Shown: positions 55,687 to 64,000, counted from the stretch's first letter. The stretch: DNA of 64,000 nucleotides from Nocardioides nitrophenolicus (GCF_016907515.1 NZ_JAFBBY010000001.1:5518001-5582000), one strand, 5' to 3'. Notes: generated by a model from the letters alone, not told the origin. Translations and numbers: made by a program.

Positions 55687-56349
55687 GTGCTCGATCTCCG
55701 GCGCCCGCTCCGCCGCCTCCTCAACCGCTCCGTGCATGCCGCCTGGCGCTGGGCCGAGCACGTCGGCGACGTGGCGCCCGGCACCGCGCTGGCCGACGAC
55801 TTCGGGAGCTTCGGGCCGGGAGCGTGCCTGGCCTTCCCGCTGTCCGACGTCGTCAACGCGCGCGCGATCCACGTCGGCCGCGACACCCTGATCGGCAAGT
55901 ACGCCACGCTCTCGGTGGGCTACGGGCCCACCCAGGAGGTGCTGCCGGAGCGTGGCCTGGTGATCGGCGAGCGGTGCGTGCTGGGTGCGCGGATCACGAT
56001 CACGGCCCACGAGTCGATCGAGATCGGCGACGACGTCTGGTTCGGGCAGGACGTGTTCGTCTCCGACGCCAGCCACGGCTACGCGGACCCGACGGTCCCC
56101 GTCGGCCTCCAGTTCGGCGCGCACCAGCCGATCTCGATCGGCTCCGGCACCTGGGTCGGCCACGGCGCGATGATCCTTCCCGGTACGACGATCGGCCGCA
56201 ACGTCGTCGTCGCGGCGGGCTCGGTGGTCCGCGGCGAGGTGCCCGACCACGCCGTGGTGGGCGGGGTCCCGGCCCGGCTGATCCGTCGCCTCGACGCCGA
56301 CGGCGGCTGGTCCCGGGTGCGCGACGACGCGCCTACGCTGACCTCATGA
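55687..56349 (+). CDS. hexapeptide-repeat acyltransferase (maltose O-acetyltransferase-like)
   Basis: A 220-residue left-handed beta-helix acyltransferase starting at GTG 55687. Repeats include IHVGRDTLIGKYATLS, LVIGERCVLGARITIT, IEIGDDVWFGQDVFV and ISIGSGTWVGHGAMILPGTTIGRN. The family active-site region DASHGYADPT and the end PARLIRRL are present. It should acetylate a sugar or a sugar-containing lipid using acetyl-CoA. It is coupled by a four-base overlap to acetoacetyl-CoA synthetase and divergent from the TagF-like gene, so its acceptor could be a wall or EPS component. The acceptor is unknown. Confidence 0.82.
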   Translation: MLDLRRPLRRLLNRSVHAAWRWAEHVGDVAPGTALADDFGSFGPGACLAFPLSDVVNARAIHVGRDTLIGKYATLSVGYGPTQEVLPERGLVIGERCVLGARITITAHESIEIGDDVWFGQDVFVSDASHGYADPTVPVGLQFGAHQPISIGSGTWVGHGAMILPGTTIGRNVVVAAGSVVRGEVPDHAVVGGVPARLIRRLDADGGWSRVRDDAPTLTS

Positions 56350-58205
56350 GCCGGATCGAGGAGCTTGCGCGCTTCGTCGGCATCGACGGCGACTACGACG
56401 ACCTGTGGGCCTGGTCGGTCCGCGACCTCGACGGCTTCTGGTCCGCGGTGGCCCGCCACCTCGGCTTCGACCTGCCCGGACCGGTCCTCGCCGAGGAGCG
56501 GATGCCCGGTGCGGTCTGGTTCCCCGAGGCGCGGGTCAGCTACCCGGCGGCGGTGCTCGGCGGGCGCCCGGACGACGAGGTCGCGGTCGTCGGCGCGAGC
56601 GAGGACCCGGCCGCGACGGTCGAGCTCACCTGGGGCGAGCTGCGCCGGCGCACGGCGAGCCTGGCCGCGACCCTGCGCGGGCTCGGCGTCGGGGAGGGCG
56701 ACCGGGTGGTCGGCTTCCTGCCCAACACCCCCGACACGATCGTGGCCTTCCTCGCCACCGCCAGCCTGGGCGCGGTCTGGTCGGTGTGCGGCATGGACTA
56801 CGCCGGCTCGGCCGCGCGCTCCCGCTTCGAGCAGCTCGACCCGGTCGTCCTGGTCCACGCGTCGTCCTACGTCCACGGCCAGCGGGTCCACGACCGCGGT
56901 GACGTCGTCGCCGAGCTGCGGGCCGCGCTGCCCACGCTGCGCGCGGTCCTCGAGGTCGGCACGCCGGCCTGGGAGGAGGCGCTGGGCGCCGACGTCGCCT
57001 TCGAGCCGGTGTCGGTTGCCTTCGACCACCCGCTGTGGGTGCTGTTCTCCTCGGGCACGACCGGCCGGCCGAAGGGAATCGTCCACGGCCATGGCGGTGC
57101 GCTGCTCGAGCAGGCCAAGGTGGCGGCGTACCACTTCGACCTCGGGCCCGGCGAGCGCCTGCTCTGGTTCACCACGCCCTCGTGGATGATGTGGAACTTC
57201 GTGGTCGGCGCCCTGCTCACCGGCGCCGGCGTGGTCACCTACGACGGCAGCCCGACGTACCCCGCGACCGACGGCCTGTGGGCCCTCGCCGCGCGGCACC
57301 GGGTCAGCGTGGCCGGGATGAGCCCCGGCTACATCGCCGCCTGCCAGAAGGACCGGGTCGGGCCGCGCGGGCACGACCTGACGGCCCTGCGCCAGGTCGG
57401 CGTGTCCGGGTCCGCCTTCCCGGCGACCAGCCAGGAGGCACTGCAGGCCGAGCTCGGCCCCGAGGTGCGGATCGGGTCGATCAGCGGCGGCACCGACGTG
57501 GTCAGCGCCTTCGTCGGTCCGGCCCCGACCCTTCCGGTGTGGCCCGGCGAGCTGTCCCGGCCCTGTCTCGGCGTAGCCCTGGACGCCTACGACGAGGCGG
57601 GGCAGCCGGTGCGCGGCGAGGTCGGCGAGCTGGTCGTGACCCGGCCGATTCCCTCGATGCCGCTGTACTTCTGGGCCGACCCCGACGGCAGCCGCTACCG
57701 CGAGGCCTACTTCGACGTCTATCCCGGGGTGTGGCGCCACGGCGACTGGATCACCATCACCGACCACGGCTCGGTCGTCATCCACGGCCGCTCCGACGCC
57801 ACCCTCAACCGCAACGGCGTCCGGATGGGCAGCGCCGACATCTACGAGCCCGTCGAGGCCCTGCCCGAGGTGCGCGAGGCGCTGGTGATCGGCCTGGAGG
57901 AGCCGGACGGCGGCTACTGGATGCCACTGTTCGTCGTGCTCGCCGACGGCGTCGTGCTCGACGAGGCCCTGGCCGCGCGGATCCGGGAGGCGGTGCGCAC
58001 CCAGGCCTCGCCGCGGCACGTGCCGGACGTCGTGCTCGCCGCGCCGGGCGTCCCGCACACCCGCACCGGCAAGAAGCTGGAGGTGCCGGTGAAGAAGGTG
58101 CTGGCGGGTCAGGACCTCGGCGGCTCCTACGATCCCGGTAGTGTGGACGACCCAGAGCTGATCGACTGGTACCGAACCGTGGGCAGGAGCCGCAGAACCC
58201 GATGA
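56346..58205 (+). CDS. acetoacetate-CoA ligase
   Basis: A 619-residue ANL-family adenylating enzyme. SSGTTGRPKGIVHGHGG (A3/P-loop), WVLF before it, GSISGGTDVVS (A5) and GDWITITDHGSVVIHGRSDATLNRNGVRMG (A7-A8) are all clear, and the C-terminal Lys is in RTGKKLEVPVKK. The length and the TPSWMMWNFVV block match acetoacetyl-CoA synthetase, which forms acetoacetyl-CoA from acetoacetate, CoA and ATP. It is coupled by four-base overlaps to the acyltransferase before and the CNNM-like gene after. Its role may be ketone-body use or supply of building blocks. Confidence 0.88.
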   Translation: MSRIEELARFVGIDGDYDDLWAWSVRDLDGFWSAVARHLGFDLPGPVLAEERMPGAVWFPEARVSYPAAVLGGRPDDEVAVVGASEDPAATVELTWGELRRRTASLAATLRGLGVGEGDRVVGFLPNTPDTIVAFLATASLGAVWSVCGMDYAGSAARSRFEQLDPVVLVHASSYVHGQRVHDRGDVVAELRAALPTLRAVLEVGTPAWEEALGADVAFEPVSVAFDHPLWVLFSSGTTGRPKGIVHGHGGALLEQAKVAAYHFDLGPGERLLWFTTPSWMMWNFVVGALLTGAGVVTYDGSPTYPATDGLWALAARHRVSVAGMSPGYIAACQKDRVGPRGHDLTALRQVGVSGSAFPATSQEALQAELGPEVRIGSISGGTDVVSAFVGPAPTLPVWPGELSRPCLGVALDAYDEAGQPVRGEVGELVVTRPIPSMPLYFWADPDGSRYREAYFDVYPGVWRHGDWITITDHGSVVIHGRSDATLNRNGVRMGSADIYEPVEALPEVREALVIGLEEPDGGYWMPLFVVLADGVVLDEALAARIREAVRTQASPRHVPDVVLAAPGVPHTRTGKKLEVPVKKVLAGQDLGGSYDPGSVDDPELIDWYRTVGRSRRTR

Positions 58206-59551
58206 CCGCCTGGCTACTGCTGGGACTCGCCATCCTCCTCGTGCTCGCGTGCGGCCTGTTCGTCGCGGCCGAGTTCGCCTTCGTCACCGTCGACCGCGGC
58301 CAGGTCGACCGGGCGGCCGCCGAGGGCGACGTGTCGGCCATCGGGCTGCAGAAGGCGCTGCGATCCCTGTCGACCCAGCTCTCCGGAGCCCAGGTCGGCA
58401 TCACCATCACCAACCTGGCCATCGGCTTCCTCGCCGAACCCGCGATAGCCGAGCTGCTGCGCGGCCCGCTGGAGTCCGCGGGCGTCGCGGAGAGTGCGGT
58501 CCGCCCGGTCGGCGTGGCGCTCGGACTCACCCTGAGCACCCTGCTGACCATGCTGATCGGCGAGCTGGTGCCCAAGAACGTCGCCATCGCGCTGCCGCTC
58601 ACCACCGCACGGCTCACCCAGCGCCCGATGCGCGCCTTCACCGCGGTGTGCCGCGGCCCGATCAGGGTGCTCAACGGCAGCGCCAACGCCATCGTGCGCC
58701 GCCTCGGCGTCGAGCCGCAGGAGGAGCTCCGGTCCGCGCGCAGCTCCACCGAGCTGGCCTCCCTCATCCAGCACTCCGCCGACGAGGGCACCCTCGACGC
58801 CGACACCGCGGAGCTGATGGAGCGCTCGGTCGAGTTCGGCACCCGCACCGCCGGCGAGATCATGACCCCGCGGGTGCGGACCCGCTCGCTCGACGCCAAC
58901 GACCGGGCGAGCGCGGTGATCGCCCTGGCCCGCGAGTCGGGCAACTCCCGGTTCCCCGTCCTCGACGACACCGACGCCGTGGTCGGCACCGTCCACGTCA
59001 AGAACGCCGTCGCGCTGCCGCTCCACGAGCGGGCGACCACCAAGGTCAAGCACCTGATGGCCAAGCCGATCCTGGTGCCCGACTCGCTGCGCCTCGACCC
59101 GCTGCTCGCGCTGCTGCGGGCCGACGGCTTCCAGATGGCCATCGTCCTCGACGAGTACGGCGACCACGCCGGCATCGTCACCCTGGAGGACGTCATCGAG
59201 GAGATCGTCGGCGACATCGCCGACGAGCACGACCGGCTCGGCAGCCGCGGCCGGCTGCGCCGCGACGGCACCTGGTCGCTCTCCGGCCTGCTGCGGCCCG
59301 ACGAGGTCGAGGACCTCACCGAGATCGAGCTCCCCGAGAGCGAGGACTACGACACCGTCGCCGGGCTGGTGCTCAAGGTGCTCGGGCGGATCCCGCAGCC
59401 GGGCGACGCGGCCGTCGTACCGCTCCCGTCGAGCGGGGAGGACGACGACGAGCCGCTGCGCCACGCCGTGCTCACCGTCGACCACATGGACGGCCTGCGC
59501 ATCGACCGGCTCTCCCTGCGCGTCGAGGAGGTGACCCCGACCGATGGGTGA
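58202..59551 (+). CDS. CNNM/TlyC-like membrane protein (DUF21-CBS-CorC_HlyC), first of two
   Basis: A 449-residue protein. The DUF21 membrane domain (about 1-190) has three to four helices, starting with WLLLGLAILLVLACGLFVAAEFAFV. A CBS pair follows at about 215-335 (MTPRVRTRSLDANDR, then the EYGDHAGIVTLEDVIEEIVGDIADEHD block), and the C-terminal CorC_HlyC transporter-associated domain covers about 355-440. The family acts in magnesium or cobalt transport, and the name hemolysin is historical. The next gene is a second member with an eight-base overlap, and the two may work as a pair. Similar tandem genes occur in mycobacteria. Confidence 0.88.
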   Translation: MTAWLLLGLAILLVLACGLFVAAEFAFVTVDRGQVDRAAAEGDVSAIGLQKALRSLSTQLSGAQVGITITNLAIGFLAEPAIAELLRGPLESAGVAESAVRPVGVALGLTLSTLLTMLIGELVPKNVAIALPLTTARLTQRPMRAFTAVCRGPIRVLNGSANAIVRRLGVEPQEELRSARSSTELASLIQHSADEGTLDADTAELMERSVEFGTRTAGEIMTPRVRTRSLDANDRASAVIALARESGNSRFPVLDDTDAVVGTVHVKNAVALPLHERATTKVKHLMAKPILVPDSLRLDPLLALLRADGFQMAIVLDEYGDHAGIVTLEDVIEEIVGDIADEHDRLGSRGRLRRDGTWSLSGLLRPDEVEDLTEIELPESEDYDTVAGLVLKVLGRIPQPGDAAVVPLPSSGEDDDEPLRHAVLTVDHMDGLRIDRLSLRVEEVTPTDG

Positions 59552-60602
59552 CCTCGCCGGAGTCCTGCTGGCCGTCTTCCTGCTGGCCGCCAACGCCTTC
59601 TTCGTGGGTGCGGAGTTCGCGCTCATCTCGGCCCGGCGCAGCCAGATCGAGCCGCGCGCCCAGGCCGGGTCGCGGATGGCCCGGATCACGCTCACCGCGA
59701 TGGAGCGGGTCTCGGAGATGATGGCCGGCGCCCAGCTCGGCATCACCATCTGCTCGCTCGGCCTCGGTGCCGTCGGCGAGCCGGCCCTGGCCCATCTCAT
59801 CGAGCCGGTGTTCCACGAGCTGCACGTGCCCGACGAGTGGCTGCACCCGGTCGCGTTCGTGATCGCGATGACGATCGTGGTCTTCCTCCACGTCGTGCTG
59901 GGAGAGATGGTCCCCAAGAACATCGCCATCGCCGGCCCCGACCGGGCGGCGCTGATCCTCGGCCCGCCGATGCTCGGCATCGTCACCGTGCTCCGCCCGA
60001 TCATCGCCTCGGTCAACGCGATCGCCAACGGCATCCTGCGGCTGCTCCGGATCGAGCCCAAGGACGAGATCGGCAGCACCTTCACCCGCGAGGAGGTCGC
60101 CGCGCTGGTCGAGGAGTCCCACGGCGAGGGCCTGCTGGCCGAGGACGAGTACGACCGGCTCTCCGGCGCGCTCGGCTTCACCGAGAAGACCGTCGCCGAG
60201 GTCACCATGCCGCCCGGTTCGCTGGCCACCGTCGTCCGCGGGTCCACGGGTGCGGACGTCGAGGCCCTGTGCGCGGCCACCGGCTTCAGCCGGTTCCCGG
60301 TCCGCGCCGCGGGGGAGGAGCTCGACCTGCTCGGCTACCTCCACATCAAGGACGTGCTCGAGCCCGACGAGGAGCGTCGAGAGCGCCCCGTCGCCGACCG
60401 CTGGATCCGGCCGTTCGCGACCGTCACCGGCGACACCCTGCTCCACGACGCGCTGGAGGTGCTCCAACGTCGCGGCGCCCACATGGCGCGGGTGGTCGAC
60501 CCCGACGGTACGACGCTCGGCGTGGCCGCCCTCGAGGACGTGATCGAGGAGCTGGTCGGCGAGATCCGCGATGCGGCGCACTCCGAGGAGTCATCATCGT
60601 GA
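59544..60602 (+). CDS. CNNM/TlyC-like membrane protein, second of two
   Basis: A 352-residue protein with the DUF21 membrane domain (AEFALISARRSQIEPRA near 25-45, MVPKNIAIAGPDRAAL near 125-140) and a CBS pair (about 215-345), but it stops before the CorC_HlyC domain seen in its upstream neighbour. It is therefore shorter and may depend on that neighbour for a complete transporter. ATG 59544 lies eight bases inside the previous gene. It is followed with a four-base overlap by the CDP-alcohol phosphatidyltransferase gene. Cation transport is the family role; the ion is not known. Confidence 0.87.
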   Translation: MGDLAGVLLAVFLLAANAFFVGAEFALISARRSQIEPRAQAGSRMARITLTAMERVSEMMAGAQLGITICSLGLGAVGEPALAHLIEPVFHELHVPDEWLHPVAFVIAMTIVVFLHVVLGEMVPKNIAIAGPDRAALILGPPMLGIVTVLRPIIASVNAIANGILRLLRIEPKDEIGSTFTREEVAALVEESHGEGLLAEDEYDRLSGALGFTEKTVAEVTMPPGSLATVVRGSTGADVEALCAATGFSRFPVRAAGEELDLLGYLHIKDVLEPDEERRERPVADRWIRPFATVTGDTLLHDALEVLQRRGAHMARVVDPDGTTLGVAALEDVIEELVGEIRDAAHSEESSS

Positions 60603-61168
60603 CCGTGTGGACGCTGCCGAACCTGATCAGCTTCCTCCGGCTGCTCGGTGTGCCGCTGTTCCTGTGGCTGGTCCTGGGTCCGGAGGCCGACGTGCTCGCG
60701 CTCGTCGTGCTGATGGCCTCGGGCGTCACCGACTTCCTCGACGGCTGGCTGGCCCGTCGGCTGGACCAGACCTCCGAGCTCGGCAAGCTGCTCGACCCGA
60801 TCGCCGACCGGCTCTACATCCTCGCCGTCGTCGTCGGGCTGGCGATGCGCGACATCATCCCCTGGTGGGTGGCCCTCTCGCTGCCGCTGCGCGACCTGCT
60901 GCTGTGGGGCCTGGTGCCCCTGCTGCGCACCCGCGGCTACAGCGCGCTGCCGGTCCACTTCCTCGGCAAGGCCGCCACCTTCAACCTCCTCTACGCGTTC
61001 CCGCTGCTCCTGCTCGGCGACGGCGAGGGCCGGGTCGCGACCCTGGCGCAGGTCTTCGGCTGGGCGTTCGCGCTGTGGGGGATCGGCCTGTACTGGTGGG
61101 CCGGCGTCCTCTATGCCTGGCAGGTGCGCCGGCTGCTCGCGACGACCGAGCGACCGAGCCATGCCTGA
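60599..61168 (+). CDS. CDP-alcohol phosphatidyltransferase (PgsA-like)
   Basis: A 189-residue membrane protein starting at GTG 60599, with GAGGAG eight bases upstream. The signature Dx2DGx2ARx8Gx3Dx3D is complete: Asp45, Asp48, Gly49, Ala52, Arg53, Gly62, Asp66 and Asp70 (DFLDGWLARR, then SELGKLLDPIAD). Five or six membrane helices are expected. It would make phosphatidylglycerophosphate or a related lipid from CDP-diacylglycerol. It corresponds by position to the mycobacterial pgsA2 gene ahead of two DUF881 genes. The head group accepted is not certain. Confidence 0.87.
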   Translation: MTVWTLPNLISFLRLLGVPLFLWLVLGPEADVLALVVLMASGVTDFLDGWLARRLDQTSELGKLLDPIADRLYILAVVVGLAMRDIIPWWVALSLPLRDLLLWGLVPLLRTRGYSALPVHFLGKAATFNLLYAFPLLLLGDGEGRVATLAQVFGWAFALWGIGLYWWAGVLYAWQVRRLLATTERPSHA

Positions 61169-62018
61169 GTCGCTCGACCGGGCGCGCACGCCCCTGCTGA
61201 CGCTGATCACGCAGGAGGCGCTCGACCGCGACTACCAGGTCGCGGCGTCCAAGGCCGGTCCCGCGCGCGCGGAGACAGGCGTCCGCCGCGGCTACCGGGT
61301 CGGCGTCGTCGTCGTGGTCGGCGTGTTCGCGATGCTCGTCACGGTCGCCGGCGTGCAGACCTCCCAGAACGCCGACGTCGACGACGCGAGCCGGGCCAGC
61401 CTGATCGAGCGGATCGAGGCGCGGCGAGCCAATGTCCGCCGCCTCCAGGACGAGCTGGCCCAGCTGCGGGCGGCCAACGCCGCGGCCGAGGACACGCTGC
61501 GCACCCTCGGCCGGCGGGTCAGCGACCTGCAGAGCCGCCGCATCGCGCTCGGCGGCCTCACCGGCTTCGGGCCGGTCACCGGTCCCGGGGTCCGCGTGAC
61601 GCTCGACAACCCGCCGTACGCCGGTCCCAACGAGCAGCTGCGCGACTCCGACCTCGCCCTCCTCGTCGACGGGCTGTGGGCCGCGGGCGCCGAGGCGATC
61701 TCGATCAACGGCCAGCGGCTCAACTCCCACGGCGGGATCACCAACGTCGGCGAGGCGATCGAGGTCAACGGGATGGGCGTGGCCCCGCCGTTCACGGTGC
61801 TCGCCATCGGCGACCGCAAGACCCTCGCCTCGAAGTTCGCCGAGAGCCAGGCCGGGCTGCGCTTCTTGAGCCTGGCCCAGCAGTACGGCTTCGAGCAGAA
61901 GATGGACAATGTGGACGACCTGCACCTGCCTGCCGCGCCCGGCGCGCTCGCACGGCTACGGTCGGCCGAGCAGAAGAAGAAGAAGCCCCAGGGGCAACAA
62001 GGAGGTGACGCGCCGTGA
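61161..62018 (+). CDS. DUF881 membrane-anchored protein, first copy
   Basis: A 285-residue protein starting at ATG 61161. One membrane helix (about 49-69, VGVVVVVGVFAMLVTVAGV) is followed by a coiled coil at about 85-125 (RIEARRANVRRLQDELAQLRAANAAAED) and the DUF881 domain (LTGFGPVTGPGVRVTLDNPP, AEAISINGQRLNS, PFTVLAIGDRKTLASKF). The fold resembles FtsQ/DivIB-like or SpoIIIAH-like external parts. It overlaps the pgsA gene by eight bases and SBP by four. The three-gene block is conserved in actinobacteria and near cell division genes in some; its role is unknown. Confidence 0.87.
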   Translation: MPESLDRARTPLLTLITQEALDRDYQVAASKAGPARAETGVRRGYRVGVVVVVGVFAMLVTVAGVQTSQNADVDDASRASLIERIEARRANVRRLQDELAQLRAANAAAEDTLRTLGRRVSDLQSRRIALGGLTGFGPVTGPGVRVTLDNPPYAGPNEQLRDSDLALLVDGLWAAGAEAISINGQRLNSHGGITNVGEAIEVNGMGVAPPFTVLAIGDRKTLASKFAESQAGLRFLSLAQQYGFEQKMDNVDDLHLPAAPGALARLRSAEQKKKKPQGQQGGDAP

Positions 62019-62347
62019 TCGCGGTTCTCGGACTCGTCGTGGGCGTCGTCCTCGGCTTCGTCTTCCAGCCCGACGTGCCCCGCACGATCGAGCCCTACCT
62101 GCCGATCGCGGTGGTGGCGGCTCTCGACGCGGTGTTCGGGGCGCTGCGTGCCTACCTCGACGGCATCTTCGACGACAAGGTCTTCGTCGTCTCCTTCCTC
62201 AGCAATGTCGTGATCGCGGCCGGGATCGTCTACCTCGGCGACCGGCTCGGCGTCGGGGGACAGCTCTCCACCGGCGTCATCGTGGTCCTCGGCATCCGGA
62301 TCTTCACCAACGTCGCCGCCATCCGCAGGCACATCTTCCATGCCTGA
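62015..62347 (+). CDS. small basic protein (DUF1290, SBP)
   Basis: A 110-residue membrane protein of the small basic protein family, starting at GTG 62015. Three hydrophobic segments are visible: about 2-18, 28-44 (IAVVAALDAVFGALRAYLDG spans the polar turn) and 56-75 (VVSFLSNVVIAAGIVYLGDRLG). The end RIFTNVAAIRRHIFH is the conserved C-terminal block. The family is found near cell division genes in Gram-positive bacteria. It overlaps both DUF881 genes, which flank it as in mycobacteria. Its molecular role is not known. Confidence 0.88.
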   Translation: MIAVLGLVVGVVLGFVFQPDVPRTIEPYLPIAVVAALDAVFGALRAYLDGIFDDKVFVVSFLSNVVIAAGIVYLGDRLGVGGQLSTGVIVVLGIRIFTNVAAIRRHIFHA

Positions 62348-63098
62348 GCAGGACGCCGAGCCCGGCGCGGTCGCTCCCGGTCCCGAGCAGGGCCCGGTCG
62401 ACCGGCTCAAGGTCGCGCTGCTGCGCCCCTCGCGCCGGCAGCTGGTGGCCGCGGCGCTCCTCGCCCTGCTCGGCTTCGGCGCCGTCACCCAGGTCCGCAC
62501 AGCCGGCACCGACGACACCTACGCCGGCCTGCGCGAGCAGGAGCTGATCGACCTGCTCAACGGCCTGGCCGGCACCCGCCAGCGCACCGAGACCGAGATC
62601 GACCGCCTGGACGAGGTGGCCAGCGGGCTGCGGGACGACTCGTCCAAGCGGCAGACCGCGATCGACCAGGCCGAGGCCGAGGTCGACGACCTCAACATCC
62701 TGGCCGGCCTGGTGCCCGTGACCGGCCCGGGCCTGCGGGTCACCATCGAGGAGGAGGACGGCCGGGTCCGGCTCGGCTCGCTGCTCGACACCATCCAGGA
62801 GCTGCGCACGGTCGGCGCCGAGTCGATCGAGATCAACGGCACGGTCCGGGTGGTCGCGCAGACCTCGTTCGCGGAGTCCGACGGCGGCTTCCTCGTCGAC
62901 GGGGAGCGGATCGAGGCGCCGTACGTCATCGTGGCGATCGGCGAGCCCGGGGCGCTCGCCAACGCGATGACCTTCGCCCTCGGCCCGAAGAAGCAGCTCG
63001 AGGAGGACGGCGCCGTGGTGGCCGTCCAGCAGCTGCGCACGGTCGACATCGAGTCCGTGGTGCGCCGCGAGCAGCCTTCGTTCGCCGTTCCCGACTAG
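62340..63098 (+). CDS. DUF881 membrane-anchored protein, second copy
   Basis: A 252-residue paralog of the first DUF881 protein. A membrane helix at about 36-53 (LVAAALLALLGFGAV) is followed by a coiled coil at about 60-110 (TETEIDRLDEVASGLRDDSSKRQTAIDQAEAE) and the DUF881 domain (LAGLVPVTGPGLRVTIEEED, AESIEINGTVRV, PYVIVAIGEPGALANAM). ATG 62340 overlaps the SBP gene by eight bases. The intergenic gap of 84 bp after it, with a GC-rich inverted repeat (CGCGCGC and GCGCGCG), separates this operon from gcvH. Confidence 0.87.
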   Translation: MPEQDAEPGAVAPGPEQGPVDRLKVALLRPSRRQLVAAALLALLGFGAVTQVRTAGTDDTYAGLREQELIDLLNGLAGTRQRTETEIDRLDEVASGLRDDSSKRQTAIDQAEAEVDDLNILAGLVPVTGPGLRVTIEEEDGRVRLGSLLDTIQELRTVGAESIEINGTVRVVAQTSFAESDGGFLVDGERIEAPYVIVAIGEPGALANAMTFALGPKKQLEEDGAVVAVQQLRTVDIESVVRREQPSFAVPD

Positions 63099-63182
63099 GA
63101 AGTCGCGCGCACGGGTGTGTCGTCGCGCGCGGAGCAGGTGTCACCTACCCGCGCGATCTCCCCGGGCAGTAGCCTTCGGGCC

Positions 63183-63572
63183 ATGACGAACCCCGCGGAC
63201 CTGAAGTACACCGTCGAGCACGAGTGGCTGCGGCAGCCCGGCGAGTCGGCCGGCTCGGTGCGGGTCGGGATCACCGACTACGCCCAGGACGCCCTCGGCG
63301 ACATCGTCTACGTCTCCCTGCCCGAGGTGGGCGCGACGGTCACCGCCGGCGACTCGTGCGGCGAGCTCGAGTCGACGAAGTCGGTCAGCGACGTGTACGC
63401 CCCCGTCTCCGGCGAGGTGGTCGCCGTCAACGAGGCTCTCGACGCCACGCCCGAGCTGGTCAACAACGACCCCTACGGCGCCGGCTGGCTCTTCGAGGTG
63501 GTGCCGGCCGACGCCGCCGATCTCGACGGGCTGCTCGACGCCGCCGCATATGAGGCCCAGCTCGACAACTGA
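63183..63572 (+). CDS. gcvH: glycine cleavage system H protein
   Basis: A 129-residue lipoyl-carrier protein. [40 protein letters not shown] and the lipoylation site [10 protein letters not shown], with Lys66, are diagnostic; [10 protein letters not shown] closes the domain. It carries the aminomethyl group between the P, T and L proteins of glycine cleavage, in the cytoplasm. The other gcv genes are not in the window. ATG 63183 has a plausible promoter (TAGCCT-like) close upstream. The order gcvH then FHA protein is conserved in actinobacteria (gcvH-garA). Confidence 0.95.
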   Translation: MTNPADLKYTVEHEWLRQPGESAGSVRVGITDYAQDALGDIVYVSLPEVGATVTAGDSCGELESTKSVSDVYAPVSGEVVAVNEALDATPELVNNDPYGAGWLFEVVPADAADLDGLLDAAAYEAQLDN

Positions 63573-63612
63573 TCCGGTAGGTTCGTAACAGACCCACCGT
63601 GAGGAGCAACTG

Positions 63613-64000
63613 ATGCCGTTCTGCACCGCCTGTGGTCGGCAGAACCCCGATGACGCCCGCTTCTGCTCGCAGTGCGGGAACCGCCTGGTCGCCCCCGAGC
63701 CGGCGCCCGTGAGCGACGCGACCGCCACCATCCAGTTCGGCGGCGGAGCCGGCGCGAACGCCGGCGTCGAGACGTCCGACCGCGCCCTGAGCCCGGTCGA
63801 CGCCGCGGCCGTCGACGCGCTCCCGGTCGGCCATGCGCTGCTCGTCGTCCAGAAGGGGCCGGGCTCCGGCAGCCGGTTCCTGCTCGACGCCGACGAGGTC
63901 AGCGCCGGCCGCCACCCCGAGAGCGGGATCTTCCTCGACGACGTCACGGTCTCGCGTCGGCACGCCGTGTTCCGCCGTGACGGCGACAACTTCACCGTCG
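63613..64000 (+). CDS. zinc-ribbon and FHA-domain protein (GarA-like), partial
   Basis: At least 129 residues, cut by the window end. It starts at ATG 63613 after GAGGAG. The first 25 residues form a zinc ribbon with four Cys (CTACG near 4-8 and CSQCG near 18-22). An Ala/Gly/Thr-rich linker follows, then an FHA domain from about residue 72: GR at 99-100 and SRRH at 114-117 are the phosphothreonine-binding residues. GarA of mycobacteria regulates glutamate metabolism through its FHA domain after kinase phosphorylation; the zinc ribbon is not in that protein. The role here is by analogy only. Confidence 0.85.
   Translation, partial: MPFCTACGRQNPDDARFCSQCGNRLVAPEPAPVSDATATIQFGGGAGANAGVETSDRALSPVDAAAVDALPVGHALLVVQKGPGSGSRFLLDADEVSAGRHPESGIFLDDVTVSRRHAVFRRDGDNFTV

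Noticed and set aside
1..64000. tRNA, rRNA, CRISPR arrays, integrase or transposase genes
   Set aside because: I looked for these and saw none. No cloverleaf or CCA-type tRNA ends, no regular direct repeats with spacers and no recombinase motifs were found. A tRNA search program would be a firmer check.

Overview
The window is very GC-rich, gene-dense DNA with many GTG starts and ATGA/GTGA four-base gene overlaps, typical of a high-GC actinobacterium. The right end carries the actinobacterial order CDP-alcohol phosphatidyltransferase, DUF881, small basic protein, DUF881, GcvH, FHA protein, which matches the pgsA2 to garA block of Mycobacterium. PaaX, AurF-like, CNNM/TlyC-like and CHAT proteins fit a Nocardioides-like soil actinobacterium. 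The genus is an inference; no rRNA gene is present to settle it.

Layout. (1) 19-3736: an ECF-type sigma factor, a small linked protein and a TPR-CHAT caspase-like protein, all overlapping and so probably one operon. (2) 3.9-41.1 kb: a very large exopolysaccharide (EPS) region. It holds three O-antigen ligase/Wzy-type polymerases (one fused to a flippase), three MOP flippase modules, three Wzz-like co-polymerases (two with degenerate kinase-like domains), one priming sugar transferase, glycosyltransferases of the GT2, GT4 and GT28 types (one a GT4-GT2 fusion), and a GalE-like epimerase. Tailoring and export genes include two acetyltransferase types, a sulfotransferase, two APH-fold kinases and a polysaccharide deacetylase. 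Two glycosidases (PslG-like and GH16), a large secreted adhesin-like protein, a lipoprotein, a small histidine kinase/response regulator pair and four small coiled-coil proteins complete it. (3) 41.4-55.6 kb: accessory genes, namely tandem XRE-type regulators, a SnoaL-like protein, an MmyB-type regulator with an oxidoreductase, an AurF-like diiron oxygenase, a Fic protein, a CDF transporter, PaaX, SDR and hotdog genes, a P450/TetR pair, a zinc-protease/DUF2786 protein and a TagF-like transferase. (4) 55.7-64 kb: an acyltransferase, acetoacetyl-CoA synthetase, two CNNM/TlyC-like membrane proteins and the conserved pgsA-DUF881-SBP-DUF881-gcvH-FHA block.

The most striking non-genic signal is a repeated element, GGATCA, exactly 16 bases, then GCACTGG. 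It occurs seven times (3886, 4470, 17713, 19357, 24421, 30486 and 38511), always on the plus strand just ahead of an EPS gene and never in the flanking 25 kb. Six copies are exact in both boxes. Several are preceded by a hairpin of different sequence but equal position, and four are followed by a second strong hairpin before the start codon. I do not recognise it as a known riboswitch or promoter; it probably co-regulates the seven transcription units.

The EPS genes appear to work as follows. The PglC-like sugar transferase primes undecaprenyl phosphate, GT2/GT4/GT28 enzymes build the repeat unit, the flippases move it outward, the Wzy-type enzymes polymerise it under Wzz control, and acetyl-, sulfo- and phosphotransferases, the deacetylase and the glycosidases modify or trim the product. 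Other notable items are a Wzx-Wzy fusion protein, a 94-bp palindromic MITE-like repeat present twice in opposite orientation, and inverted-repeat operators ahead of the Fic, AurF-like and TetR genes.
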